DNA from: CAZKAP01 sp964550895 | GTDB lineage: Bacteria; Bacteroidota; Bacteroidia; Flavobacteriales; Flavobacteriaceae | Direction: 5' to 3' | Assembly: GCA_964550895.1 (NCBI GenBank) | Contig: CAZKAP010000006.1 | Span: 13,069 to 77,068, forward strand | DNA length: 64,000 bases | Notes under the pieces: generated by a model | What the model was told of the DNA's origin: nothing | Seen by the model: only the letters and a program-made list of their open reading frames with translations | Database searches by the model: none | Shown: one piece after another, positions 33,787 to 43,296 of the stretch | How the letters are laid out: each line of letters begins with the position of its first letter | Position numbering within the stretch: the stretch's first letter is position 1 | Position numbers and translations under genes: made by a program

Positions 33787-34695
33787 ATGGATTTTTTGAG
33801 AGGTATGGGGGTGGCTCTGGTCACGCCCTTCCGCGAAGATGGAGAAGTGGACTGGTCCGGATTGGACCGGCTCCTGGAAAAGTCGGTGCTGGAAGGCTCT
33901 GATTTTCTGGTTGTTTTGGGAACGACGGCTGAGGCCGCCATGCTCTCGAACCAGGAAAAGAGTGAGGTTACGGCGTATGTGGTCCGCAGAAATGCGGGTA
34001 GGCTTCCTGTGGTCCTGGGGGTCGGAGGCAACAACACGGCTGCGGTCGCTCGCTCACTAACCGCATTGAAGGCAGATGGGATTGACGCGGTACTTTCGGT
34101 GTGTCCCTACTATGTAAGACCCACTCAGGAAGGGCTTTATCTGCATTTCAAGGCTATTGCCCAGGCATCCCCCCGTCCGGTTGTGCTGTACAATGTTCCC
34201 GCCAGGACGGGTGTGAATATGACCTCAGGAACGGCGTTGCGGATTGCCCGGGAGGTTCCCAATATCGCCGGTATCAAGGATGCGACTCTGGATTTACAAC
34301 AACTACACGAACTGATCACTGGCAGGCCGGAGCATTTCCGGGTGCTTTCCGGAGACGATGCCATGGCGCTCCCGGCCGTGCTGGGCGGGGCCGATGGTGT
34401 GATTTCAGTAATCGGCCAGGCCTTGCCCGGAGCCTACGGGGCCATGATTCATACTGGGCTGGCCGGTGATGCTCATAGGGCATATCAAATATTTAGAGTG
34501 CTTAATTCGTTAATGAAGAATATATACCTCGAAGGTAATCCTGCCGGTGTCAAAGCGTTACTGAGCCTTATGAACGTATGCGGAGCCGGGGTCAGACTGC
34601 CACTGGCTCCTGCTTCTGCTGAGCTTCGCGAGCGAATCGGCAGGGATCTGGAACGGCTCAGGACGGACCCGGTGGCCAGCGAATTTCCTGTGTAA
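33787..34695 (+). CDS. dapA: 4-hydroxy-tetrahydrodipicolinate synthase
   Basis: 302 residues, a TIM barrel. The substrate-binding LGTTAEAAML loop, the catalytic Tyr in the VCPYYVRPTQEG and VLYNVPARTG segments, and the Schiff-base Lys in IAGIKDAT are present. It condenses pyruvate with aspartate semialdehyde, the first committed step to diaminopimelate and lysine; dapF lies elsewhere in the window. It is followed by a promoter for bamD rather than running directly into it. Confidence 0.97.
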   Translation: MDFLRGMGVALVTPFREDGEVDWSGLDRLLEKSVLEGSDFLVVLGTTAEAAMLSNQEKSEVTAYVVRRNAGRLPVVLGVGGNNTAAVARSLTALKADGIDAVLSVCPYYVRPTQEGLYLHFKAIAQASPRPVVLYNVPARTGVNMTSGTALRIAREVPNIAGIKDATLDLQQLHELITGRPEHFRVLSGDDAMALPAVLGGADGVISVIGQALPGAYGAMIHTGLAGDAHRAYQIFRVLNSLMKNIYLEGNPAGVKALLSLMNVCGAGVRLPLAPASAELRERIGRDLERLRTDPVASEFPV

Positions 34696-34702
34696 TCAGC
34701 CG

Positions 34703-34733
34703 TTGCCAGTGATGGTCTTTAATTGTATTTTTG
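34703..34733 (+). promoter_or_regulatory. bamD-operon promoter (TTG-N20-TATTTTTG), near-leaderless
   Basis: TTG (34703-34705) and TATTTTTG (34726-34733) are 20 bases apart, identical in form to the rpsF promoter. The -7 element ends four bases before the bamD ATG, so transcription should start at or next to the start codon. Confidence 0.75.
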
Positions 34734-34737
34734 CCGC

Positions 34738-35574
34738 ATGACTTTTCGCCATATCTGCTCATTATTAGCCCTGTGCGCGCTCCCCGCCTTACTTACAGGC
34801 TGTGGAGAATACCAGAACGTACTAAAGTCTCAGGACATTGGCCTGAAAACGCAGATGGCAGATAGCCTTTACGATAACAAAGAATATTACAAGGCCCAGC
34901 GACTTTACGAGCAGGTACTTCCCAGGGTGATCGGTAAGCCGCAGGGAGAACGGCAGCTGTACTACTACGCCAGTGCGCTCTACCTCAATGAGGATTACTA
35001 TTTGTCGGGGTATCAGTTCGACCGTTTCCTGAAGACGTACCCGCAGAGCGACAAGGCCGAGGAGGCGGCCTTTTATGGGGCGCATTCCTATTATGAACAG
35101 TCCCCAAGGTATTCCCTGGATCAGACGGAGACCGACCGGGCTATCAGTAAGATACAGGCATTTATCAATGCCTATCCCAACTCGGAGTTCTTCGAAAGAG
35201 CCAATGAAATGGCCATGGAGCTTACGAGAAAGAAAGAGAAGAAAGCCTTTGAAATAGCCAGGCAGTACGACAAATTGGGCGAATTTAACTATCCGGTGCT
35301 CATCTCGGCCATAACCTCGGTCGACAATTTTGTCACCGAGAATCCGGGATCGATCTTCAAAGAGGACGCCCTTTTCTACAAGGTGCGATCCTCGGTTAAT
35401 CTGGCCATCAACAGCACCACGGATAAAAGGCAAGAGCGGATAGCGGAAGCGCGTAGGGCTCATGAAGACCTCCTAAGGAATTTTCCGGAAACCAAATACA
35501 AGGATCGGTTGGATGCATTGATGTTGAGGCTCGATGCCGAAATCCCAACTACGAAACAAGAAGATAGCAGGTAA
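34738..35574 (+). CDS. bamD: Outer-membrane assembly lipoprotein BamD
   Basis: 278 residues from the ATG at 34738, giving a lipoprotein signal with C22 (LLTGC). The mature protein is built of TPR-like helical hairpins (KEYYKAQRLYEQVLP, EDYYLSGYQFDRFLKTYPQS, KAEEAAFYGAHSYYEQSPRYSLDQ), the BamD pattern, and is longer than the E. coli protein, as usual in Bacteroidota. It works with BamA to insert beta-barrels. It begins the conserved run bamD-omega-coaBC-porD-recN. Confidence 0.93.
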   Translation: MTFRHICSLLALCALPALLTGCGEYQNVLKSQDIGLKTQMADSLYDNKEYYKAQRLYEQVLPRVIGKPQGERQLYYYASALYLNEDYYLSGYQFDRFLKTYPQSDKAEEAAFYGAHSYYEQSPRYSLDQTETDRAISKIQAFINAYPNSEFFERANEMAMELTRKKEKKAFEIARQYDKLGEFNYPVLISAITSVDNFVTENPGSIFKEDALFYKVRSSVNLAINSTTDKRQERIAEARRAHEDLLRNFPETKYKDRLDALMLRLDAEIPTTKQEDSR

Positions 35575-35582
35575 AAGAGACT

Positions 35583-35912
35583 ATGGATTTAAAATCAAGC
35601 AAGGCCCCGGTCAGCACCATTACGTACAACAGGAATGAGTTCGACGCGCCGACCAACAACATTTACGAAGCGATTTCTGTGACGGCCAAGCGGGCGGTAC
35701 AGATTAACTCGCAGATCAAGAAGGAGCTGCTCGAGAAGCTCGAAGAGTTCGCAACGTATAGCGACAGTCTTGAGGAGGTATTCGAGAATAAGGAACAGAT
35801 CGAGGTATCGAAGTTTTACGAGAAGCTACCCAAACCCCATGCCCTGGCCATCATGGAATGGCTGGAGGATAAGATCTACTTTCGCAATACCGAGCGGGAA
35901 GAGGAGCAGTAA
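35583..35912 (+). CDS. rpoZ: RNA polymerase omega subunit (Bacteroidota type)
   Basis: 109 residues. The conserved TNNIYEAISVTAKRAVQIN helix region corresponds to the omega/RPB6 core; the acidic C-terminal half (EEVFENKEQIEVSKFYEKLPKPH) is typical of Bacteroidota. Omega stabilises the beta-prime subunit. Eight bases after bamD; its TAA overlaps the coaBC ATG by one base (TAATG). Confidence 0.92.
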   Translation: MDLKSSKAPVSTITYNRNEFDAPTNNIYEAISVTAKRAVQINSQIKKELLEKLEEFATYSDSLEEVFENKEQIEVSKFYEKLPKPHALAIMEWLEDKIYFRNTEREEEQ

Positions 35913-37111
35913 TGCTGTCCGGTAAGAATATCCTTCTGGGTGTTACCGGGGGTATAGCAGCATACAAAACGGCTTCGTTAACTCGGTTACTGGTAAAGGA
36001 AGGCGCACATGTACAGGTGGTCCTTACCAGGGAGGCAACGCGTTTCGTTACCCCCTTGACCTTATCTACTTTATCGAAGCGCCCTGCGCTTCTGGATTTC
36101 GTCGATAACGATCAGGGCTCGGTATCCTGGAACAACCACGTCGAATGGGGGCAGTGGGCCGATGCGGTGCTTATTGCGCCGGCAACGGCCAATACGTTAG
36201 CCAAAATGGCTGCCGGCCTCTGCGATAATCTGCTCATGGCGGTCTACATGTCGGCCAAGTGCCCGGTCTGCTTCGCACCGGCCATGGATCTGGACATGTT
36301 TGCCCATCCCAGCACCTCGAGAAATATCGCAACCCTGGAATCCTTCGGCCACACCTACATACCCGTAGCCGAGGGGGAATTGGCGAGCGGTCTTACAGGA
36401 CCGGGCCGGATGGCCGAGCCCGAAGATATACTCGAAGCACTTCAAGCCCTATTTGGCGCAACCACTGCCCTGAAAGGTAAGCGCGTGCTCATATCGGCCG
36501 GACCTACCTGGGAGGCTATAGACAGCGTGCGCTTTCTGGGCAATCGTTCAACCGGAACCATGGGCTACGAACTCGCTCGCAGGGCGGTGGCCTTGGGAGC
36601 TGAGGTTAAGCTGGTTTCCGGACCGGTGGCACAACCCTGGGAAACCAGGCCCGGACTGGACATCGAATACGTGGAGAGTGCGCTCCAAATGAAGAAGGCC
36701 CTCGAGGAGGAGTTCGGTCAATGCGATTACTTTATTTCCGCAGCAGCCGTAGCCGACTACAGGCCCAGGGAGTTCGTTGACGGTAAGATCAGCAAAAAGG
36801 AAGGGCCAATGCAGCTTACCCTCGAGCGCACCGAAGACATCTTGCTCACCCTCGGGCAAAGGAAGCGGCACCAGAAAGTCATAGGCTTCGCCCTGGAGGA
36901 CGGAGAGGAAACGGCATCAGCCCTGTCCAAAATGGAACGTAAAAATCTGGATGCCATAGTCCTGAATTCGCTGCGGGAATCGGGCGCGGGGTTCGGAACG
37001 AGTACCAATAAAATCACCTGGCTGGATACGAGGAATACAATTAAGTCGTTCGATTTAAAAAGCAAGCGCGATGTGGCCGAAGATATTTGGAATGAAATCC
37101 TTTCGCTGTAA
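35912..37111 (+). CDS. coaBC: Bifunctional phosphopantothenoylcysteine decarboxylase/phosphopantothenate-cysteine ligase
   Basis: 399 residues. The CoaC half binds FMN (GVTGGIAAYKT) and has the catalytic His in the NHVEWGQWAD segment and the PAMDLDM loop. The CoaB half starts near 190 (LKGKRVLISAGPTWEAIDSVRFLGNRSTG) and has the KISKKEG lysine. It carries out two central steps of coenzyme A synthesis; coaE, the last step, is in the same long run. Its 3' end overlaps porD by 20 bases. Confidence 0.97.
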   Translation: MLSGKNILLGVTGGIAAYKTASLTRLLVKEGAHVQVVLTREATRFVTPLTLSTLSKRPALLDFVDNDQGSVSWNNHVEWGQWADAVLIAPATANTLAKMAAGLCDNLLMAVYMSAKCPVCFAPAMDLDMFAHPSTSRNIATLESFGHTYIPVAEGELASGLTGPGRMAEPEDILEALQALFGATTALKGKRVLISAGPTWEAIDSVRFLGNRSTGTMGYELARRAVALGAEVKLVSGPVAQPWETRPGLDIEYVESALQMKKALEEEFGQCDYFISAAAVADYRPREFVDGKISKKEGPMQLTLERTEDILLTLGQRKRHQKVIGFALEDGEETASALSKMERKNLDAIVLNSLRESGAGFGTSTNKITWLDTRNTIKSFDLKSKRDVAEDIWNEILSL

Positions 37112-38000
37112 ACCTGCAATACTGCTGACCGGGCTGCTTTGGATAACCACGGCGTACCTTACCGCCCAGGAGTTTAATGCCCAGGTGGTTGTGAATTCCG
37201 AACAGGTGAATCAGACCAACCAGCAGATATTTCAAACACTGGAACGTTCCCTCAACGACTTCGTGAACAAGAGCCGCTGGACCCAGATTCAGGCCCCACC
37301 CGAGGAGCGGATCAACGTTCGTTTTTTCTTTACCATAACATCTTACGAAGCGGATTTTTTCCAGGGAAACCTGCAGGTTCAGTCCAGTCGTCCCGTTTTC
37401 AATACTTCGTACGACTCCCCGGTTTTCAATTTCAAGGATCCGAATGTGACTTTCCGGTATCAGGAATTCCAGCCGCTGGTCTACAACCAGAATGCCTTTG
37501 ATTCCAACCTGGTCGCCATCATGAGTTATTACCTGTACATCATACTCGGCCTTGATGCGGACACCTATGCGCCTAATGGCGGCGATGCCTTTTATGAACA
37601 GGCCCGCCGGATACTGACTCAGGCTCAGGGATCCGGATTTACCGGGTGGAATCCCGATCCGTCCAATCGTTCGCGCTTCGAACTGGTGGACAACCTCTTG
37701 TCCAATACCTTCAAGGAGTACCGAACAGTGATGTACAACTACCACAGGAAGGGGCTGGATATCATGGCCGATAACAATTCCACGGGCAAACAGATTGTTT
37801 ACGGGAGCATCCGATTGCTGGAGAATCAGGTTAAACGGAGGCCAAATTCGTTCCTGGTCCAGGTCTTCTTCGATGCCAAGGCAGAGGAGATTGTCCAAAT
37901 TTTCTCGGGCGGCCCCCAGGTAGACCTGGCCGGTCTCAAAGCTACTCTGCAGCGCGTGGCACCGTTCTACTCGAGCAGCTGGAAGAAAATCAAGAGCTAG
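37092..38000 (+). CDS. porD: PorD-family protein (DUF4835)
   Basis: 302 residues from the ATG at 37092, inside the end of coaBC. The signal peptide (to about residue 25) is followed by QEFNAQVVVNSEQVNQTNQQIF and FKEYRTVMYNYHRKGLD. The whole-length match to the DUF4835/PorD family includes the acidic SPYYSSSWKKIKS-like end. PorD is needed for type IX secretion in Porphyromonas; in flavobacteria it sits, as here, between coaBC and recN. Confidence 0.9.
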   Translation: MKSFRCKPAILLTGLLWITTAYLTAQEFNAQVVVNSEQVNQTNQQIFQTLERSLNDFVNKSRWTQIQAPPEERINVRFFFTITSYEADFFQGNLQVQSSRPVFNTSYDSPVFNFKDPNVTFRYQEFQPLVYNQNAFDSNLVAIMSYYLYIILGLDADTYAPNGGDAFYEQARRILTQAQGSGFTGWNPDPSNRSRFELVDNLLSNTFKEYRTVMYNYHRKGLDIMADNNSTGKQIVYGSIRLLENQVKRRPNSFLVQVFFDAKAEEIVQIFSGGPQVDLAGLKATLQRVAPFYSSSWKKIKS

Positions 38001-38099
38001 ACTTTCCCTGCAGCGCCCCTGCGTGCAGTCGTGTACCTTTGAAATCGCGAAGGCTGCCCGAACCTATTCCAGTATCTTTGAGGGTCTAAATTATTCTTT

Positions 38100-39770
38100 G
38101 TGCTTCGAAAACTGCTGATAGAGAACTATGCCCTGATCGACAGACTGGATATATCCTTTAATCCGGGTTTTAGCACGATCACGGGGGAGACGGGATCGGG
38201 TAAATCGATCCTGCTTGGAGCCCTTTCCCTCGTTTTGGGAAAACGGGCGGATAAGGCGGCCATAAGAGATATGGAGAGCAAGTGTATAGTCGAGGCGGAA
38301 TGGGATCTGAGTGCCTTCGACCTCCAGGGATTTTTCCTGGAGAACGACTGGGATTACGATCCCCTTTGCATTATCAGGCGGGAGATCACGCCGACCGGTA
38401 AATCCCGGGCCTTTGTCAACGACAGTCCGGTGAACCTGAACGCTTTGGGTCAGCTCAGTGCCCGACTTCTTGATGTGCACTCCCAGCATCAGAACGCCCG
38501 ACTTCACGACCCCGAGTTCCAACTGGCCCTGCTGGATAGTTATGGGGGTTCTGAGAGCCTGCTTCTGGATTATCAGGCAGCATATCGGAATTATCGCGAG
38601 TTGAAAGGGGAGCTGGAGACCCTGGAACGGGAGCAGGTCGTGGCTGCCCGTGAACTCGACTATAACCAATTCCTTCTGGGAGAGTTGGAACAGGCGCAGT
38701 TAGCCGAGATCGATTTAAAAACCCTGGAGGGCGAGAAGGAAGAACGCAAACATGCCGAACGCATAAGCGAGGGGCTCGGTGAGATAACATCCCTACTGGA
38801 CGAGGAAGACCGGGGCGTACTTCCCCTGGTGCGCAGGGCGCTCAGAATATCGGAGGAGCTCAGTTCGTATTCTCCCCGGTTCGAAGGCATACGGGATCGT
38901 ATGAGGTCCGCATTTCTGGAACTGGAGGATATTCAGAGTGAACTACCCGGACTCGAAGAAGGGATGGTATCCGATCCGTCACGCCTGATTGAGCTGGAGG
39001 AACGACTGGATGGGATTTACCGCTTGCAGGCCAAGCATCAGGTAAACGATCTGGAATCACTGAGGCAGCTTGAGGAACGGCTAAGGCAACGGGTATTGGG
39101 ATTTGAATCCAAGGAGTTGCGTATCGAAGAAATCCGGCAGCAAATCGGTTCGTCCCGCAACAGGCTGGAAAAGCTGGCCGGTGACCTCAGTACAGAGCGC
39201 AAGAGGACGGTACCTATGTTGACCGACAAAATCGAGAAGGATTTGATGCGACTCGGCATGCCGAGGGCACGTATCGAAGTCGTGTTGGATAAGGCGTCTG
39301 ATTTTACACCTACGGGTACCGACCGGATCGAACTGCTGTTTTCTTCCAATCCCGGACAGGAACCCCGTTCGCTGCGCAAGGTGGCTTCAGGCGGGGAGAT
39401 TTCGAGGATAATGCTGGTGCTGAAAGCCGTACTGGCCAGACGGAAGAGGCTTCCCACCCTGATATTTGATGAGATCGATACCGGGGTATCGGGGGAAGTT
39501 TCCGATCAGATGGGAGCTATTATGAAAGAAATGTCCCGTGACCTGCAGGTGATCAGCATTACGCATATTCCACAGATCGCAGCCAAGGGTGGAACTCACT
39601 ACAAGGTCTATAAGGAATTGGGGGATGCTTCCACAGAGACCCGAATCGCTGTACTTGAAGGAAAGGATCGGGTTAACGAACTCGCCGAAATGCTCAGTGG
39701 AAAACGAAAAGGGGATTCGGCCCGTAAGCACGCGGAAGAACTGCTTAGAACCGAAGGAGACAACCCTTGA
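38100..39770 (+). CDS. recN: DNA repair protein RecN
   Basis: 556 residues from a GTG at 38100 (MLRKLLIENYALID). It is an SMC-like ABC ATPase: Walker A GETGSGKS near residue 30, two coiled-coil arms (about 160-370), signature motif VASGGEIS and Walker B LIFDEIDTGVSG. It acts early in double-strand-break repair. A TATCTTTG element at 38073-38080 may be a local promoter, though no TTG is found at the right distance. Confidence 0.97.
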   Translation: MLRKLLIENYALIDRLDISFNPGFSTITGETGSGKSILLGALSLVLGKRADKAAIRDMESKCIVEAEWDLSAFDLQGFFLENDWDYDPLCIIRREITPTGKSRAFVNDSPVNLNALGQLSARLLDVHSQHQNARLHDPEFQLALLDSYGGSESLLLDYQAAYRNYRELKGELETLEREQVVAARELDYNQFLLGELEQAQLAEIDLKTLEGEKEERKHAERISEGLGEITSLLDEEDRGVLPLVRRALRISEELSSYSPRFEGIRDRMRSAFLELEDIQSELPGLEEGMVSDPSRLIELEERLDGIYRLQAKHQVNDLESLRQLEERLRQRVLGFESKELRIEEIRQQIGSSRNRLEKLAGDLSTERKRTVPMLTDKIEKDLMRLGMPRARIEVVLDKASDFTPTGTDRIELLFSSNPGQEPRSLRKVASGGEISRIMLVLKAVLARRKRLPTLIFDEIDTGVSGEVSDQMGAIMKEMSRDLQVISITHIPQIAAKGGTHYKVYKELGDASTETRIAVLEGKDRVNELAEMLSGKRKGDSARKHAEELLRTEGDNP

Positions 39771-39809
39771 CATTTTAATATCTTTACACCGCTTAAATCG
39801 ACTACATCC

Positions 39810-40655
39810 ATGGGATACGAACTATTAAAAGGAAAAAGGGGAATTATTTTCGGTGCCCTGGACAGCCACTCCATAGCCTGGAAGACTGCCGAACGGGTTC
39901 ACGAAGAAGGGGGTCAAATGGTCCTGACCAATGCCCCCATAGCGATGCGAATGGGTGGAATACGCGAACTGGCGAATAAAACGAGTTCCGAAATCATCCC
40001 GGCCGACGCCACTTCGGAGGAGGATCTGAACCATCTCGTGGAAAAATCCATGGAGATCCTCGATGGTAAGCTGGACTTTGTTCTGCACTCCATCGGCATG
40101 TCGGTCAACGTCAGAAAAGGCCGGTCGTATACCGATGAGAAATACGACTTTACCACCAAAGGCTGGGATGTTTCTGCCTTATCGTTTCACAAGGTGATGC
40201 AGACCCTGTATCAGAAAGATGCCATGAATCCCTGGGGGAGTATAGTTGCCCTTACCTATATCGCTGCTCAGCGGGTATTCCCGGATTACAACGATATGGC
40301 CGACAACAAGGCCTATCTCGAATCTGTGGCGAGGAGCTTCGGATACTTTTTTGGAAAAGAGAAGAACGTTCGGGTCAACACCATTTCCCAGTCGCCTACA
40401 CCCACCACGGCAGGAACCGGCGTAAAGGGCTTCGACGCCTTTATCAATTATGCTCAACAGATGTCTCCACTGGGCAATGCCACTGCACAGGACTGCGCAG
40501 ACTATACAGTATCCCTGTTTTCGGACCTCACCCGCAAGGTAACCATGCAAAACCTGTTTCACGATGGTGGGTTCTCTTTCACCGGAGTGAGCCAGGAGAT
40601 CATTGAGAAGTTCGGTCAGGCAGAAGGAGAAAAGTTGGAGAATACCCGAAGTTGA
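39810..40655 (+). CDS. fabI: Enoyl-ACP reductase (FabI type)
   Basis: 281 residues, a short-chain dehydrogenase fold with the FabI-specific GALDSHSIAW nucleotide site and the Y-x6-K catalytic pair (YNDMADNK). LHSIGM, near the middle, is also typical. It reduces enoyl-ACP with NAD(P)H in fatty-acid elongation. Its stop codon forms a four-base TTGA overlap with the glycosyltransferase gene start. Confidence 0.95.
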   Translation: MGYELLKGKRGIIFGALDSHSIAWKTAERVHEEGGQMVLTNAPIAMRMGGIRELANKTSSEIIPADATSEEDLNHLVEKSMEILDGKLDFVLHSIGMSVNVRKGRSYTDEKYDFTTKGWDVSALSFHKVMQTLYQKDAMNPWGSIVALTYIAAQRVFPDYNDMADNKAYLESVARSFGYFFGKEKNVRVNTISQSPTPTTAGTGVKGFDAFINYAQQMSPLGNATAQDCADYTVSLFSDLTRKVTMQNLFHDGGFSFTGVSQEIIEKFGQAEGEKLENTRS

Positions 40656-41683
40656 AACCCTCGGAAGGTCGGTCGTATTCTTTCATCATACCGGTATTCA
40701 ACAGGCCGGAAGAAATCCGCGAGTTGCTAGAAAGTATGACCGGTCTGCGCGGAGGATTGGAGTTTGAAGTCGTTATAGTCGAAGACGGTTCTGAACAAAC
40801 CTGTGAGGGAGTAGCGGCCCGGTTTAGCGAAGAATTGTCCATCAAGTACTTCATCAAGCCGAATACCGGACCCGGTGACAGCCGGAATTACGGTATGAAG
40901 CAGGCTACTGGCGATTATTTCCTGATACTGGATTCCGATTGCCTTCTGCCCGCCGATTACCTGATTGCGGTGGACCGGGAACTCGAATCGGCTCCTGTGG
41001 ACTGTTTCGGTGGACCGGATAGGGGCCATCGGGATTTTTCTGCGATACAGCAGGCGGTGAATTTTGCTATGACATCCTCCTGGTCCACCGGCGGCATACG
41101 CGGGAAGAAGCGATCGATCGACCGCTTTCAGCCCAGGAGCTTCAATATGGGGCTGTCCAGGGAGGCATTTGAGCGGAGTGGGGGTTTTGGAACTATACAT
41201 CCCGGTGAGGACCCTGAATTGGTGATGAGGCTTTGGAAACTGGGATTAAGTTCCCGTCTTTTTCCCGAAGCATGGGTCATTCACAAGCGTCGTATTGACC
41301 TAACGGCCTTCCTTAGACAGGTATACCGTTTCGGACTCGCCCGACCCGTACTCAACCATTGGCATAAAGGATCCGGCCGATTTTTTTACTGGCTTCCGAC
41401 GATTTTTCTGTTCGGTCTTTTGGCGGGCCTTGCGGAATTGCTACTCTTAAGGTCCGCGTATTTACTGGGCATTTATGGACTGTATCTGATTGCAGGTTTC
41501 GCTTTTTCCTGGATGCAATCCGGTTCTGTGCATGCCGGCCTGCTCAGCATTCCGGCTATACTAGTGCAGTTTTGCGGATATGGATGGGGTTTTCTGAAGT
41601 CGTGGTTCTTGATTAACTTTAGTAACAAGGCACCCGAGGACGCGGTTCCTGAACTGTTCAGATTTAAAATGGATGCGGAGTGA
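40652..41683 (+). CDS. Family 2 glycosyltransferase with C-terminal membrane segments
   Basis: 343 residues from a TTG that overlaps the fabI stop. The GT-A domain shows YSFIIPVFNRPEEIRELL, IVEDGS, GPGDSRNYGMKQA and the metal-binding LDSDCLLP. About three TM helices follow from residue 240 (FYWLPTIFLFGLLAGL and later). The acceptor is unknown; it is likely a polyprenyl-linked or lipid glycan. Its stop overlaps the ybbR gene start by four bases (GTGA), so fabI, the transferase and ybbR are translationally coupled. Confidence 0.9.
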   Translation: MKPSEGRSYSFIIPVFNRPEEIRELLESMTGLRGGLEFEVVIVEDGSEQTCEGVAARFSEELSIKYFIKPNTGPGDSRNYGMKQATGDYFLILDSDCLLPADYLIAVDRELESAPVDCFGGPDRGHRDFSAIQQAVNFAMTSSWSTGGIRGKKRSIDRFQPRSFNMGLSREAFERSGGFGTIHPGEDPELVMRLWKLGLSSRLFPEAWVIHKRRIDLTAFLRQVYRFGLARPVLNHWHKGSGRFFYWLPTIFLFGLLAGLAELLLLRSAYLLGIYGLYLIAGFAFSWMQSGSVHAGLLSIPAILVQFCGYGWGFLKSWFLINFSNKAPEDAVPELFRFKMDAE

Positions 41684-42648
41684 TTAAGAAAATAATAAGC
41701 AGGATGGACCGGGGAGATTTCCGGGTATTCCTGGTTTTTCTCGGGATCTCGGCCCTGTTGTGGCTGTTGGCAACGCTGTCTGAGCGCTATGACGCCCGCG
41801 CGGCATTTCGTCTGAACCTGGTGAACTGTCCCGATACCCTGGGAATCTATGTGGAAGACCCTCCCTTACTGTATGCCCGACTGCGCACATCCGGTTTCCG
41901 GTTCCTTACAGGAGCCTATGGACGAAAGGCGCTGGATATTGACTTATCCCGGGTGGAGCAAAACAACGGTCGCTATTATTTGCTTCGTTCGCAAATGGGT
42001 AATATCGTCAACCGTAAGCTTCCTCAGGAAGTGGAGCTGCTCTCCCTGGAGCAGGATAGTTTTTACCTGCCGATCTATCTCAAGCATCGAAAGGAAATTC
42101 CCGTGCGATCCAATTTGAAGTACGAACTGGAACAGAATTACCGGTTGGATGAAGAGCTCGAACTCGCGCCCGCAACGCTCATCGCCGAAGGTCCCGAGAG
42201 CGAGTTAGAGGGTCTCGAAGAAATATATACCGAAGCCCTTGAGCTGGGCAGGGTATCCGATGATATTAACCGCATAGTAACCGTAAACCGTCCCGATGAA
42301 CTTATGAACGTCTCCCTGAGCGCGACCACCATAAGGGTACACGGAAAGGTTCGCCGTTTCTCCGAACGGGTATTCCATATCCCCGTGACCATCGAAAACG
42401 AACCGGAAGGCTTCCGCCTCCGGCTCATACCAAGGGAAGTAAAGGTATTGTGCCAGGCCGGGCAGGACCGGCTCAATGACCTGGATGAATCCGGTTTCAG
42501 TGTGATCGCCGTGTTGCCGTCCAATGAGGTTGAGACCAGTTCTATGCAGAAGAAATTACCACTCACCATAGGCAGGGTTCCCGACAGCGTGTATTCCGTA
42601 AGGCTGCTCGAAAAGGAAGTCACCTATTTACTGGAACCCATTCAATAA
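41680..42648 (+). CDS. YbbR/CdaR-like domain protein
   Basis: 322 residues from a GTG. One N-terminal TM helix (about 16-34) is followed by YbbR-type beta repeats (ELAPATLIAEGPESELEGL; IVTVNRPDELMNVS). In Firmicutes, CdaR (YbbR) regulates the diadenylate cyclase CdaA; here no cdaA is adjacent, so only the family is claimed. It lies between the glycosyltransferase and coaE. Confidence 0.85.
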   Translation: MIKKIISRMDRGDFRVFLVFLGISALLWLLATLSERYDARAAFRLNLVNCPDTLGIYVEDPPLLYARLRTSGFRFLTGAYGRKALDIDLSRVEQNNGRYYLLRSQMGNIVNRKLPQEVELLSLEQDSFYLPIYLKHRKEIPVRSNLKYELEQNYRLDEELELAPATLIAEGPESELEGLEEIYTEALELGRVSDDINRIVTVNRPDELMNVSLSATTIRVHGKVRRFSERVFHIPVTIENEPEGFRLRLIPREVKVLCQAGQDRLNDLDESGFSVIAVLPSNEVETSSMQKKLPLTIGRVPDSVYSVRLLEKEVTYLLEPIQ

Positions 42649-42668
42649 AAAAGGGAAGGGAAAAGCAC

Positions 42669-43283
42669 ATGAACCTGATGGAGGAATATGGGAAAATCAG
42701 GGTAGGACTTACTGGCGGTATCGGAAGCGGTAAGAGTTACGTTTCCGGACTCCTCAAGGCTCTGGGGATACCCGTCTACGATTCGGATCGGGAGGCCAAG
42801 AGACTGATGAATGAAGAACCTGACCTGAAGCGGGGTATCGTCCGTTTACTCGGAGAGGATGCCTATCGCGGAGGAGCACTTCATCGGGCCTTCATAGCGG
42901 AAAAGGTGTTTTCGGATTCCGTATTGCTGGAGTCCCTAAACGCCCTGGTACATCCTGTTGTTCGGCAGGATTTCCTCCGCTGGGAAACCGTTCAGACAAC
43001 CCGGGTGGTGGTTCAGGAATCCGCGTTGATCTTTGAAAATGGCATGGCTTCTCAATACCATCGCATCATACTGGTTACGGCACCCTTGACGCTTCGCGTG
43101 GCCCGGGTTTGCCTGCGGGACGACAGCCGGCCGGAAGAGGTGATGAAGCGGATTCGCAATCAGGCGCCCGACCGGCAGAAGCTTCCCTGTGCCGACTACT
43201 GGGTTTCCAACGTACTGCGCTCCGAGACCGAACGACATGTCGGGCGGCTAAGCCTGCATTTGAGATCACTGCAATTGCAATGA
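42669..43283 (+). CDS. coaE: Dephospho-CoA kinase
   Basis: 204 residues. P-loop GGIGSGKS (17-24), the YDSDREAK segment and a LID-type region with VTAPLTLRVARVCLRD are those of CoaE, which adds the 3'-phosphate in the last step of coenzyme A synthesis. A purine-rich stretch precedes the ATG. After it comes the histidine kinase operon with its own regulatory region. Confidence 0.95.
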   Translation: MNLMEEYGKIRVGLTGGIGSGKSYVSGLLKALGIPVYDSDREAKRLMNEEPDLKRGIVRLLGEDAYRGGALHRAFIAEKVFSDSVLLESLNALVHPVVRQDFLRWETVQTTRVVVQESALIFENGMASQYHRIILVTAPLTLRVARVCLRDDSRPEEVMKRIRNQAPDRQKLPCADYWVSNVLRSETERHVGRLSLHLRSLQLQ

Positions 43284-43296
43284 GGGGCTTCGGATT

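Noticed and set aside
37041..37898. 285-codon minus-strand frame opposite porD
   Set aside because: It overlaps coaBC and porD, both well supported, and has no domain of its own.
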